From Sulfurimonas sp. (GTDB lineage: Bacteria; Campylobacterota; Campylobacteria; Campylobacterales; Sulfurimonadaceae), in NCBI GenBank assembly GCA_003978465.1, contig QNZS01000050.1:1-42820 (forward strand): DNA of 42,820 bases. Reading direction: 5' to 3'. This document shows, in pieces, positions 8,590 to 16,583 of this stretch. Under the pieces are notes generated by a model that was not told where the DNA came from, ran no database searches, and was given only the letters and a program-made list of their open reading frames with translations. Numbering within the stretch: position 1 is the stretch's first letter; every line of letters begins with the position of its first letter. Position numbers and translations under genes: made by a program.

Positions 8590-9471
8590 ATGGGAAAATT
8601 AAAATACGCACTTTTTACAGGATGTACGGCTAAACAAAGTACACCTGAGCAAATGATGTCTACAATGGCAGTTGCAGAAAAACTTGACATTGAGTTAGTA
8701 GAACTTACAGAAGCTTCATGTTGTGGAGCTTCTCACCTACAAGACTATGATGACTTTTTATCTCTAGTTTTAAATGCTAGAAACATTGCTTATGCAGAAA
8801 AACATGAGTTAACAATGGTTACTATCTGTAATACTTGTCAGCTAAACACTGCTATGACTAAACACCGCTTAGACAATAGTGCTGACTTAAAAGCAAGAGT
8901 TAATGAAAAACTTGGAGAAATTGGTTTAGAGTACAAAGGTACTTCAAAAATCACTCACTTCTTATATGCTATCATTGATGACTTTGGTCTTGATAAACTC
9001 AAAGAGATGGTTGTTACACCACTTAGCCAGTTTAACATCGCACCTTTTTATGGTTGTCATAACATCCGTCCTTCAGAGCTTCAAAATGAGACTCATGATA
9101 CTCCTGAAAATTCTTATAACCCTACTTCACTTGATGACTTAATCATCGCTTGTGGTGGTATGACAGTTGACTACGAAGAAAAGAACAAATGTTGTGGTTT
9201 CCATGCAGAGCTTCAAGCACCTAAGGTTTCTGCTATTCTAACTGGAAATGCAATCGCTGGTGCTATGGATGGTAACGCTGACTGGATAGTAACTCCATGT
9301 CCACTTTGTCACTTAAAGCTAGACACACAAACAGGTCATGCATCTGAAGCTATTGGACGTGAAGTTTCACTTCCTGTTCTTCACATGCAACAGATGATTG
9401 GTCTTGCACTTGGTTGTCCTCCTGAAACATTAGGTATGAAACACCACATAACAAAAGTAGACTTCGTTTAG
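8590..9471 (+). CDS. sdhE: CCG-domain (heterodisulfide reductase B-like) membrane-interaction subunit of the SdhABE complex
   Basis: Two complete cysteine-rich CCG repeats are present: C12, C44-C45, C80, C83 and C156, C201-C202, C237, C240. This is the signature shared with HdrB and with SdhE/MfrE of epsilonproteobacterial enzymes. In known relatives it replaces the haem-bearing membrane anchor SdhC/D and passes electrons to quinone. No hydrophobic membrane helix is seen, so it probably binds the membrane peripherally. It is the third gene of the operon, and a hairpin follows 14 bases after its stop. Databases often name it CoB-CoM heterodisulfide reductase subunit B, which is misleading here. 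Confidence 0.9.
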   Translation: MGKLKYALFTGCTAKQSTPEQMMSTMAVAEKLDIELVELTEASCCGASHLQDYDDFLSLVLNARNIAYAEKHELTMVTICNTCQLNTAMTKHRLDNSADLKARVNEKLGEIGLEYKGTSKITHFLYAIIDDFGLDKLKEMVVTPLSQFNIAPFYGCHNIRPSELQNETHDTPENSYNPTSLDDLIIACGGMTVDYEEKNKCCGFHAELQAPKVSAILTGNAIAGAMDGNADWIVTPCPLCHLKLDTQTGHASEAIGREVSLPVLHMQQMIGLALGCPPETLGMKHHITKVDFV

Positions 9472-9484
9472 TCAACTTCTTCCA

Positions 9485-9502
9485 TTCCCGCTTATGCGGG
9501 AA
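9485..9502 (+). terminator. hairpin terminator after sdhABE
   Basis: A perfect 7-bp stem, TTCCCGC/GCGGGAA, with a TTAT loop lies 14 bases after the sdhE stop. It is GC-rich against the AT-rich surroundings and is followed within 10 bases by a short T-run (CAATTTTTA). It fits an intrinsic terminator ahead of xth. Confidence 0.6.
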
Positions 9503-9547
9503 GCCTTCAATTTTTATACTTTACACTATCTCAACAATGGAAATAAT

Positions 9548-10324
9548 ATGTCAGACTCAATAGAAATAATTTCGTGGAATGTCAATGGTATTCGTGCTGT
9601 ACACACAAAAGAAGCGCTTAAATGGATAGATGAACGTCAAACTGATATTCTATGCCTTCAAGAGATAAAAGCCCTTCCTGAACAAATCCCTGATGGTCTG
9701 TTTGATAAAGAGTATGAAGAGTTACATGTAAACTCAGCTGAAAAAAAAGGCTATAGTGGAACTGCAACATTTTCTATGTTAAAGAGCGACTATAACTCTA
9801 CTGATAACCATATTGATACTATGAATGAAGGTCGTATAGTTGAAACTCACTACGATGACATAGTACTCTTTAACATCTACTTTCCAAATGGTCAAAAGAA
9901 CCAAGAGCGCCTTGACTATAAGATGAAATTTTATGATGACTTATTAACTCACTGTGAGAAATTAAGAGAAGAGGGAAAAAGTATAGTTATCTGTGGAGAT
10001 GTAAATACAGCTCATAAAGAACAAGACCTTAAAAATCCAAAAGCAAACTCTAAAACATCTGGTTTTTTACCGATAGAGCGTGAGTGGATAGATAAACTAC
10101 TCGACCATGGTTATGTAGATTCTTTTCGTTATGTAAATGGTGATGAAGCTGATAGATATAGCTGGTGGTCATACCGTTCAAGTGCAAGGCTTAAAAATGT
10201 AGGCTGGAGAATAGACTACTTCTTCATCAGTGAAGACTTATGTGAATCTCTTGAAGATGCTTTCATATTAGACTACATAACAGGTAGTGATCATTGCCCT
10301 GTTGGGATAAGACTCGCAATTTAA
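9548..10324 (+). CDS. xth: exodeoxyribonuclease III
   Basis: This is an AP endonuclease / 3'-5' exonuclease of the EEP fold, acting in base excision repair. Motifs are ISWNVNGIRA near the N terminus, CLQEIKA with the metal-binding Glu, GDVNTAH, RIDYFFIS and the terminal GSDHCPVGI that holds the catalytic Asp-His pair. I chose the ATG at 9548 (MSDSIEIISWNVNG, 258 residues) because GGAAA lies just upstream. An earlier in-frame ATG would start inside the terminator hairpin. It is a single gene, with decayed sequence downstream. Confidence 0.95.
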   Translation: MSDSIEIISWNVNGIRAVHTKEALKWIDERQTDILCLQEIKALPEQIPDGLFDKEYEELHVNSAEKKGYSGTATFSMLKSDYNSTDNHIDTMNEGRIVETHYDDIVLFNIYFPNGQKNQERLDYKMKFYDDLLTHCEKLREEGKSIVICGDVNTAHKEQDLKNPKANSKTSGFLPIEREWIDKLLDHGYVDSFRYVNGDEADRYSWWSYRSSARLKNVGWRIDYFFISEDLCESLEDAFILDYITGSDHCPVGIRLAI

Positions 10325-11161
10325 CTTCTAAGTAATAAGTACTATTATGTTCTCTTGATGAATTATTCTACAAGTAGAGGACATTTGCTCCAAATAATCA
10401 TTATTTTCTTGCTAAAAAGACATTTATTTTCTAAGCTAAATCTGTAAAATCTCTACATTTCTTTCATAAAATACATCAATATATTATTTTAGAGGATACT
10501 TTCTATCTTACTCTATTTTATTATTTAAAGTTATGTTGTATATAGTGTCTGCTATTAAGTAGTTATACTAGCCCATAATAATGAGAACTAGTGAATGAAA
10601 ATGGACTTAAGTTAAAACAGAATATTTACTTGAAAAAGAAATCTCTATACAGACTATTACATTAAAAGCTCATACCAGTAAAAGTGAAAAGTTTCTTTGG
10701 CTCTTCAAACACTTTAGAAAAAAGAAGTGGCAATTTTAGATCAAACAGAATTTAAAAGCGATAATACTTATTTTAAAAGTATAAAAGAAATGAAATAAAG
10801 TATCATGGATTCTTCTAACGAGTCTAGTGTAAACTTTGTTACATCCGACAAGCTAGACTGGTAATATAGCAACTCCTTTTCTCTCCTCAGGCCAAGAAAG
10901 GTGTAAAAATCATCAATAAAGTGACTTGAAACCAAAAATGATGAAACTTCTGAAAATCACAGAAGATGACCCTCCTAAATCTCCACCTGTATTTACATAC
11001 TTGTCTCAGAATTTAAAAGGTAAACTCGCAAGAAGAATAAATAACATATACTTATTTATGAAATACTTGAGTCCGAAAAAGTTATCAAAGTTCTTAGAAT
11101 CTAGACACACTACGACTAAAAATCTAATAAAAATGAGGAGTGAATAATTTACAGGACAGTT
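10325..11161. other. 837 bases without a recognisable gene
   Basis: All six frames are broken at short intervals. Short protein-like stretches appear on the plus strand (for example SEKFLWLFKHFRKKKW near 10685 and MDSSNESSVNFVTSDKLD near 10805), but they do not join into a family I know. An open stretch at 10926-11147 starts only at TTG, has no ribosome site and an unremarkable composition, so I do not call it a gene. This looks like degraded coding DNA. Confidence 0.5.
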
Positions 11162-11296
11162 TTACTGACCATATATTATAATATATACTGCAGCGACCAT
11201 AAAACATAGAATGAAAGTAGCTGCAATAATTTTTCCACTACTTTGGTTCTTTTTTTCTCTTTTTTCTTTCTCGTCTTTATATTCTTGACTTGGCAT
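11162..11296 (-). CDS. 44-residue single-span membrane protein
   Basis: The ORF encodes a strongly charged N-terminal segment (MPSQEYKDEKEKREKKN), one hydrophobic helix (GKIIAATFILCFMVAAVYII) and a short YGQ tail. The start has a good AAGGAAA ribosome site six bases upstream. The frame is unbroken in a region where everything else is degraded, and the layout (soluble charged head, one helix, tiny tail) is that of a real small inner-membrane protein with its N terminus in the cytoplasm. I do not recognise the family; small accessory subunits of respiratory complexes and stress-induced membrane peptides look similar. It is too short for ordinary gene finders. Confidence 0.6.
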   Translation of the reverse strand: MPSQEYKDEKEKREKKNQSSGKIIAATFILCFMVAAVYIIIYGQ

Positions 11297-11557
11297 TTAT
11301 TTTCCTTTTTTTAGTCTAAGAATATACCATCTTCACACTAAATTTTCAATTAATAGTAAATTAAATTTTAATTTACTACAATATAAGACACTTAAAGGTG
11401 ATACATATTGATAACTCCAACCAAAGACTAAATGATGTATTTTCTATAGATTATACATGGATGAAGAGATACTAAAAACTAAATGTACAACCTAAAAATA
11501 AATAAGTAGTAATTCATCTAGTTATGAGTGAATAATTAGTAAGAAACTAGCTTACTA
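11297..11557. other. short AT-rich gap before the GGCT remnant
   Basis: Nothing codes here. The first part is very AT-rich and may hold the promoter for the leftward 44-residue protein. The second part, from about 11400, may include the unrecognisable N-terminal third of the gamma-glutamylcyclotransferase relic that follows. Confidence 0.4.
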
Positions 11558-11793
11558 AGAAAAGAGAAGGCTTATGGCATAGTATACTCTTTAGCACATG
11601 ATAAAATCGATATTTTTATAAGAAATCAGGTTTAACAAATTATGTTACTGAAGCATTAATTGTTGAGCTCTAAGATGGCTCAATTATTGTAACCTTGTGT
11701 TGTCACCTGCTTAATCCACCAGCTGAAGTTGAGAGTAACGATGAGTATCATCAAAAACTGCTAGTGTGTATGAAAAGATATGGATTTAAGTAG
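11558..11793 (+). pseudogene. decayed gamma-glutamylcyclotransferase (AIG2/GGCT-like)
   Basis: The middle and C-terminal parts of a GGCT-fold protein are legible across two frames: AYGIVYSLAHDKIDIF, then after a shift KKSGLTNYVTEALIVEL, an in-frame TAA, DGSIIVTLCCHLLNPPAE, and DEYHQKLLVCMKRYGFK before a TAG at 11791. The pattern YGIVY-L ... DGS ... NPP ... EYHQKLL--(A/M)--(Y/H)G is typical of the family, which cleaves gamma-glutamyl peptides to 5-oxoproline. The catalytic Glu region (D-x-x-EG) falls at the frame break, and the N-terminal YGSN motif cannot be found. The family call rests on the remembered consensus. Confidence 0.65.
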
Positions 11794-11798
11794 TGATT

Positions 11799-12140
11799 AT
11801 GCTTATACTAACTTTTCTTGTAATGATAAGCTTAACTATTGCAGATTAATTTCATTTTTATTGGGCTTTTGGTAGTAAAATAGGACTAGATAAAGTCATA
11901 CCAAGAAAAGGTGGAAAAGATTTGTTAAATTCTGGAAAGTTTCTAACCATTTTGGTAGGGTTTATTGTACTTGGTTTTGCTGAAATTACTTTTATAGAAT
12001 GGTCTCTATCGATACTGTTTTTCATTTGCTCTATTGGAGATATTAAAACAGTAGTATTGTTCAAAAAAATCGAATCAACAGATTTTACTGTATTTGATAC
12101 TAAATATTTTATACCCCTATCTTTTGGGCTATCTCTTTAG
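11799..12140 (+). pseudogene. DUF3995-like membrane protein with one in-frame stop
   Basis: An ATG at 11799 opens MLILTFLVMISLTIAD, followed by a TAA at 11847. The same frame then continues with FHFYWAFGSKIGLDKVIP, two more hydrophobic helices (FLTILVGFIVLGFAEITF and a LSILFFICSIGD segment), and ends FDTKYFIPLSFGLSL at a TAG. The HFYWAFG...VIP stretch and the closing D-x-(K/R)-Y-(F/Y)-x-P are what I recall of the DUF3995 family, whose function is unknown. Apart from the single stop the frame is intact, so decay is recent, or a TTG restart could give a shorter protein. It begins 5 bases after the GGCT relic. Confidence 0.6.
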
Positions 12141-12224
12141 CATTATTTACATATAGAATATTCTAAGATTTATATTACGAAGTATTAATGAATATTTCTG
12201 TAAAATTCTATAAAAAGGATGATT

Positions 12225-12434
12225 ATGGATATGAGTATGCATATGGAAGCTATAAACTTAGTGAAGTCATTAAACGGAACATATAAACTAAAAGATAAAG
12301 AAATGGTTGTGCAAGTACTTGAAGAGTATAAGCAGAAAAATAACTGTAGTTATAAACATGCTTATGACAAGATGGTTGAGGAAAACCCTTCTTACTCTAC
12401 ATATAGCTCATGGAAACGTAAGATAGGGAGTTAA
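12225..12434 (+). CDS. 69-residue protein of unknown function
   Basis: The ORF is short, soluble, rich in Lys, Glu and Tyr and predicted helical (for example KDKEMVVQVLEEYKQKNN and YKHAYDKMVEENPSYSTY), with Met at every other position in the first residues. I place the start at 12225 because AAAAAGG ends about seven bases before it. An ATG six bases upstream touches the ribosome site. The C-terminal YSSWKRKIG hints at a nucleic-acid-binding helix, but I cannot name a family. It stands alone between decayed genes, and its clean frame suggests it is real. Confidence 0.5.
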   Translation: MDMSMHMEAINLVKSLNGTYKLKDKEMVVQVLEEYKQKNNCSYKHAYDKMVEENPSYSTYSSWKRKIGS

Positions 12435-12444
12435 AATAGTTGTT

Positions 12445-12611
12445 TTAACATAATCCATATATTTGAGTCTTCATCAAAAAATACACTGGAATATTTTCAA
12501 AAAGTGCTATTCAAGTACCATTCTTCCCTTTCTCATTAGCTATATCTCTTACACTAAACTCAGTTGCATGTGCACTCACTTGTAAAAGGATACCAATTAT
12601 TATAACTCTAG
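12445..12611 (-). pseudogene. remnant of a small exported protein
   Basis: The minus strand reads VIIIGILLQVSAHATEFSV, a typical signal peptide with an AHA cleavage site, then RDIANEKGKNGT, an in-frame TGA, and IALFENIPVYFLMKTQIYG up to a TAA at 12445. No start codon remains in frame. I cannot name the protein. The original was probably periplasmic and ended the leftward operon after mogA. Confidence 0.4.
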
Positions 12612-12626
12612 AAAGATAAGGTATGT

Positions 12627-13163
12627 TTATAATTTTGCCTTTGGTCTAAATGCCTTGATAACTTCTTCCTTTGTCTCCATAAATGGACCTTCTATAAGAT
12701 CTATACAGTAAGGAACAGCCGGAAAAACTGCATCCAAACACTCTCTTATAGACTTTGGTTTTCCAGGGAGATTAATAATCAGTGATTTTCCTCTTATACC
12801 TGCAGTTTGGCGTGAAAGTATAGCTGTTGGAACATACTGAAGACTCACTTGACGCATAAGCTCACCAAAACCTGGCATCATCTTCTCACACACATTCTCT
12901 GTAGCTTCAGGAGTTACATCACGAAGTGCTGGACCTGTTCCACCAGTTGTAACTACTAAACAGCATCCTTCATCATCACATAACTCTTTCATAGTCGCTT
13001 CTAATATATCTTGCTCATCAGGTATACATCTATAAACTATTTCAAACTTGCTTTTAAGATAATCTTTCATAGTGTCTTGAATTGCAACACCAGATATATC
13101 TTCATATATACCCTTACTTGCTCTATCACTTGCTGTTATTACACCTATTTTAATTGGACTCAT
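12627..13163 (-). CDS. mogA: MogA/MoaB-family molybdopterin adenylyltransferase
   Basis: The protein activates molybdopterin as the AMP adduct before molybdate insertion, in molybdenum cofactor synthesis. The family signature TTGGTGPALRDVTPEAT is at about residues 93-109, after VITASDRASKG at the N terminus. The length (178) suits MogA rather than the longer MoeA. An AAGGAAA ribosome site precedes the ATG. It is the last intact gene of the 12-gene leftward array, 25 bases after bioV. MoaB and MogA are hard to separate by sequence alone. Confidence 0.88.
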   Translation of the reverse strand: MSPIKIGVITASDRASKGIYEDISGVAIQDTMKDYLKSKFEIVYRCIPDEQDILEATMKELCDDEGCCLVVTTGGTGPALRDVTPEATENVCEKMMPGFGELMRQVSLQYVPTAILSRQTAGIRGKSLIINLPGKPKSIRECLDAVFPAVPYCIDLIEGPFMETKEEVIKAFRPKAKL

Positions 13164-13188
13164 TGGATTTTCCTTTATTGATTATTTT

Positions 13189-13710
13189 TTATGACAACTG
13201 TAAAAAGTGATTTGCTTCTTTTATATATATGACAGTTGCAACATCTAAAAATAGTTTTCTAGCTTCTTCTACATCTATTACAGCATCTTTAGACCCAAGA
13301 TACACTTCTATCTTCACACCCTTACTCTGAAGTTCTAAAAGGTCTGGTACACTCCACTGATATGTTAAAAGTTCTTCAAGCTCTTCTTTATTTTCTTTTT
13401 GAAATTCTAATTCCTTTTTTTCATAAGGCATGAAACAAGTTTTTATAAAATTTTGCATATATTTTTTTCTATTCTTAGCATAATAAAGCATCTGTAGCCT
13501 ATGAAACTTTCCACCCTGTGTCTCAAAAAATACAGGAGAAAGTAGTTGTAGAGTATCTATTCTATTACCCCTTTGTAGTTGTTCTTGTGTGTACTTTAGA
13601 GCTTTGATTGTTCCATAACTAAAACCACCTACTGTATATGCACCTTTTTTTAAAAAAGCTTCAAAAAGGTATGCTTCATTTTTAAGAGAAAATCCGCTAT
13701 AAAACTTCAT
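13189..13710 (-). CDS. bioV: BioV-type pimeloyl-ACP methyl ester esterase
   Basis: This short alpha/beta hydrolase-like protein (173 residues) matches the BioV family described in Helicobacter, which frees pimeloyl-ACP from its methyl ester at the end of the BioC route, before biotin ring assembly. The nucleophile elbow GFSYG is at about residues 28-32, KDAVID around 138 could supply the acid, and a His near the end (EANHFLQ) completes a plausible triad. Its start overlaps the end of the FtsH-like gene by 14 bases, so translation is probably coupled. No other biotin gene lies in the window. Confidence 0.8.
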   Translation of the reverse strand: MKFYSGFSLKNEAYLFEAFLKKGAYTVGGFSYGTIKALKYTQEQLQRGNRIDTLQLLSPVFFETQGGKFHRLQMLYYAKNRKKYMQNFIKTCFMPYEKKELEFQKENKEELEELLTYQWSVPDLLELQSKGVKIEVYLGSKDAVIDVEEARKLFLDVATVIYIKEANHFLQLS

Positions 13711-15349
13711 CGAGTAACTTTCTCACATCTGTCTTAGAGATACTTTCTCTCTCTAGTAAAATAGACTCTATACTTTCTAAAGTGGTATGAATTGATAAGA
13801 GTAGTATTTTACACTCTTGATACAGCTTCTCTAACATTAGGATGGACTCATCTTTAGCAGGGAGTAGCGATGAACCCATCCCATACTCTTGACACATCAT
13901 CTCAACTAACTCTTTTGCCTCAGATAAATCAATAACAACACTACTCGAGTGCTCACCATACTTTATATCACAGGCAACCGTGCCAGCTAAAAGCATTTGA
14001 ACTCTTGACTCTAACTCTCGTTTTATAAAAGGCTCATTTATAGCTGGTGTGAGTTTTTCATTTGAGAGCATTAACTTCTCAAAAGGTATATCAAAATGTG
14101 TTGCAAGAGCTACTTTTGCTGCTTGATATGTTATACGAAAAGTTTTTTGTTGATTATTTAACATTTGAAGTTTTTTCTTTCCAAACATCACCTTATCTTT
14201 TACCTCATAAAAATGCTCTATTGTTACATGTAAACTGTTTTGACGAAGAGATAGAAGAGCTGATTCATTGACTAGAGCTGCTAATGCTGCACCGTTAAAA
14301 CCAACTGTCATATTAGCCACAATTTTTACATCTACCTTGTTGGGTACTTTTGTTAGATACTTGTTAAGTATGGATTCTCTCTCCCCTTTTGTTGGCAGTT
14401 CTACAAATATACGTCTATCAAAACGCCCAGCACGAAGTAGAGCCTCATCTAAAACTTCTATCTTGTTTGTAGCTGCTACAACTATGACACCACTAGAACC
14501 TTCAAAACCATCCATTTCAGTGAGAAGTTGGTTAAGTGTTCCTTCTCTCTCATCATTTCTCTCTCCTCCGCGTTTTTTACCCACAGCATCTATCTCATCA
14601 ATAAATATAATACTTGGAGCATTTTTCTTTGCTACTAAAAAGAGTTCATGTACACGTTTGGCACCCATTCCTACATATATCTGAACAAATGAAGCACCAC
14701 TTTGATAGTAAAAAGGTACATTTGCTGCGTTTGCCACTGCTTTTGCTATCATAGTCTTACCAACACCCGGAGGGCCTACAAGTAAAACACCACGAGGCAT
14801 ACGTGCACCAAATTTTTTATATCGTGTTGGATTTTTCATAAAGTCTATAATCTCTTCAAGCTCTATCTTAACATCACTTATACCACCGATATCATCAAAA
14901 CTTACATCACTTTTTGTAGATTCTAGTGACTCTAGACTTATGCCAGGAGTCTGTATTGGAGTGCTTTTTTTCATACCACTCATATGTAAAGAGATACCCT
15001 CTTGTTTTTGCCAAAAACGAAAAATAAATGAGCCTAAACATAAAAAAAGAATTATAAATAAGATATAAACCAATACATTTGATTCATTACTTATCTCTAC
15101 CTTGTAATTAACAAACATACTTGGAGTTACTTGTGAAGAGGCTATTTTAAAAAGTTCATTTCCTATTTGTAGATAAACATAGTCTTCAGACACTATAACC
15201 TTTTGCACACTCTTATCTGATAAAATTTTATTTGCTTCAGAGAGTGTTATTAACTTAGAAGTATCTCGAAGTACTGCGAAAAGAATAAGTGAAATAATGA
15301 TAAGTCCAGATATATAAATAACTATACGATTTACCTTAGATGTTAGCAT
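13697..15349 (-). CDS. FtsH-like membrane AAA+ ATPase lacking the protease zinc motif
   Basis: Two N-terminal membrane helices (about residues 9-27 and 91-112) flank a short periplasmic loop, as in FtsH. The AAA module is complete: Walker A GPPGVGKT at 192-199, Walker B IIFIDEID at about 247-254, and a second region of homology AATNKIEVLDEALLRAGRFD with arginine fingers at 307 and 310. The M41 zinc motif HEXXH should follow the AAA module, but the aligned position (about 408-412) reads YQAAK. The later Asp ligand region (VIDLSEAKELV) is still visible. The 550-residue length and the place between mtaB and bioV resemble the second FtsH homologue of Helicobacter pylori (HP0286, from memory). I infer an ATP-driven unfoldase or chaperone without proteolysis. 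Confidence 0.85.
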   Translation of the reverse strand: MLTSKVNRIVIYISGLIIISLILFAVLRDTSKLITLSEANKILSDKSVQKVIVSEDYVYLQIGNELFKIASSQVTPSMFVNYKVEISNESNVLVYILFIILFLCLGSFIFRFWQKQEGISLHMSGMKKSTPIQTPGISLESLESTKSDVSFDDIGGISDVKIELEEIIDFMKNPTRYKKFGARMPRGVLLVGPPGVGKTMIAKAVANAANVPFYYQSGASFVQIYVGMGAKRVHELFLVAKKNAPSIIFIDEIDAVGKKRGGERNDEREGTLNQLLTEMDGFEGSSGVIVVAATNKIEVLDEALLRAGRFDRRIFVELPTKGERESILNKYLTKVPNKVDVKIVANMTVGFNGAALAALVNESALLSLRQNSLHVTIEHFYEVKDKVMFGKKKLQMLNNQQKTFRITYQAAKVALATHFDIPFEKLMLSNEKLTPAINEPFIKRELESRVQMLLAGTVACDIKYGEHSSSVVIDLSEAKELVEMMCQEYGMGSSLLPAKDESILMLEKLYQECKILLLSIHTTLESIESILLERESISKTDVRKLLDEVL

Positions 15350-16583
15350 AGTTTATTTCCTCTTTTACCTCATAGTCCGCTATCTTAATCCAGTTACCAA
15401 GAAGATCTTCTTTTGAGTCTACTATGATTTTGTTAAAGTACTGATCAAGCCCATGGTATAAACCATCTTTTTGAGACTCTATAAGAACTTCAAGTTCACC
15501 AGTAACAGCCTTTCTAAATTCATAATTTTTCATATTTATAAGGTTTTGAATCTCATGAAGTCTCTCTTTTGCTACTTTACCATTTACCTCTAGTTTCATA
15601 CTAGCTGATGGTGTGCCGTCACGTTTAGAGTATGTAAAAGCATGAAGGTGTGTCAGTGGTAAATCTCTTGCGTTAGCCATAGCCTCTAACCAAAGCTCTT
15701 CACTCTCTCCTGGATGACCTGTTATAAAATCAGTTCCAATAGCATAACCTTTATCCGAAAGTAACTCAAAAAGTTCTTTATCTTGTTTGTAAACATTGCG
15801 TCTATTCATAAGTTTTAGCATGTTAGGAGCAGTGTGTTGGAGGGCGATATGCATATGCTTCTCCATCCAAGGCTCACCTAAAATCTCTTTAAACTCATCA
15901 GTTATCTGTATAGGTTCAACACTTCCAAGGCGAATTCTACGAACACCACGGATTTGAGAAATTTTTTTCATGAGCGATGCTAAAGATGTTTTTGTATCTT
16001 GACCGTATGAGCCAACATTTGTACCAGTGAGGATAAACTCTCCAAAACCATTAAGGGCCAAATGTGCTATCTGCTCTAAAATTCTAGCTTCACTCATACT
16101 TCTAGCATCACCACGTACAAAAGGGATGATGCAGTAAGAACAACGAAAGTTACAGCCCTCTTGTATTTTGATAAAGGCACGGCTTTTACCAACAAAATCA
16201 TCAACAATGACATCATCTATATGGTTTAAATCACCTGGGTCATAAAAAGGCTGTTCTTTTTTTAAAAGTACATCTATCTTCTCTTTTTCACTCTGTCCAA
16301 AAACACCATGAATACGTCCCTCTTTTAAAAGTGACTCACCCTTAGTATGTGCACCACAACCAGTAAGAAAGACTTTAACCCCACTGCCCTTTTTCTCAAT
16401 GCTAGAGATATATGAGCGAACATTTGTATCTGCTCCATTAGTAACCGTACAAGAGTTTATAACGATAGTATCAGCCTCAGACTCATTAAGTGTTACTTCA
16501 GAGTCTTTCATTGAAGACATCATCACTTGAGAGTCATAAATATTTGTTCGACAACCGAAAGTTTTAAAAAATACTTTTTTCAT
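15336..16583 (-). CDS. mtaB: MtaB-type tRNA t6A37 methylthiotransferase (radical SAM)
   Basis: This enzyme adds a methylthio group to t6A37 of tRNAs reading ANN codons. The N-terminal UPF0004 domain has cluster cysteines C11 (FGCRTN), C45 (SCTVTN, the form typical of MtaB rather than MiaB) and C76 (TGCGAH). The radical SAM CxxxCxxC is C144, C148, C151 (EGCNFRCSYC). A HPGES motif and a short C-terminal TRAM-like segment follow. The 415-residue length fits. It starts immediately after mscS ends, and its 3' end overlaps the FtsH-like gene by 14 bases. Confidence 0.92.
   Translation of the reverse strand: MKKVFFKTFGCRTNIYDSQVMMSSMKDSEVTLNESEADTIVINSCTVTNGADTNVRSYISSIEKKGSGVKVFLTGCGAHTKGESLLKEGRIHGVFGQSEKEKIDVLLKKEQPFYDPGDLNHIDDVIVDDFVGKSRAFIKIQEGCNFRCSYCIIPFVRGDARSMSEARILEQIAHLALNGFGEFILTGTNVGSYGQDTKTSLASLMKKISQIRGVRRIRLGSVEPIQITDEFKEILGEPWMEKHMHIALQHTAPNMLKLMNRRNVYKQDKELFELLSDKGYAIGTDFITGHPGESEELWLEAMANARDLPLTHLHAFTYSKRDGTPSASMKLEVNGKVAKERLHEIQNLINMKNYEFRKAVTGELEVLIESQKDGLYHGLDQYFNKIIVDSKEDLLGNWIKIADYEVKEEINYANI

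Noticed and set aside
9494..9547. Earlier start for xth
   Set aside because: It begins inside the terminator hairpin and adds residues not seen in the family.
10926..11147. 73-codon open frame on the plus strand
   Set aside because: It starts only at TTG, has no ribosome site and no recognisable motif, and is surrounded by degraded DNA.
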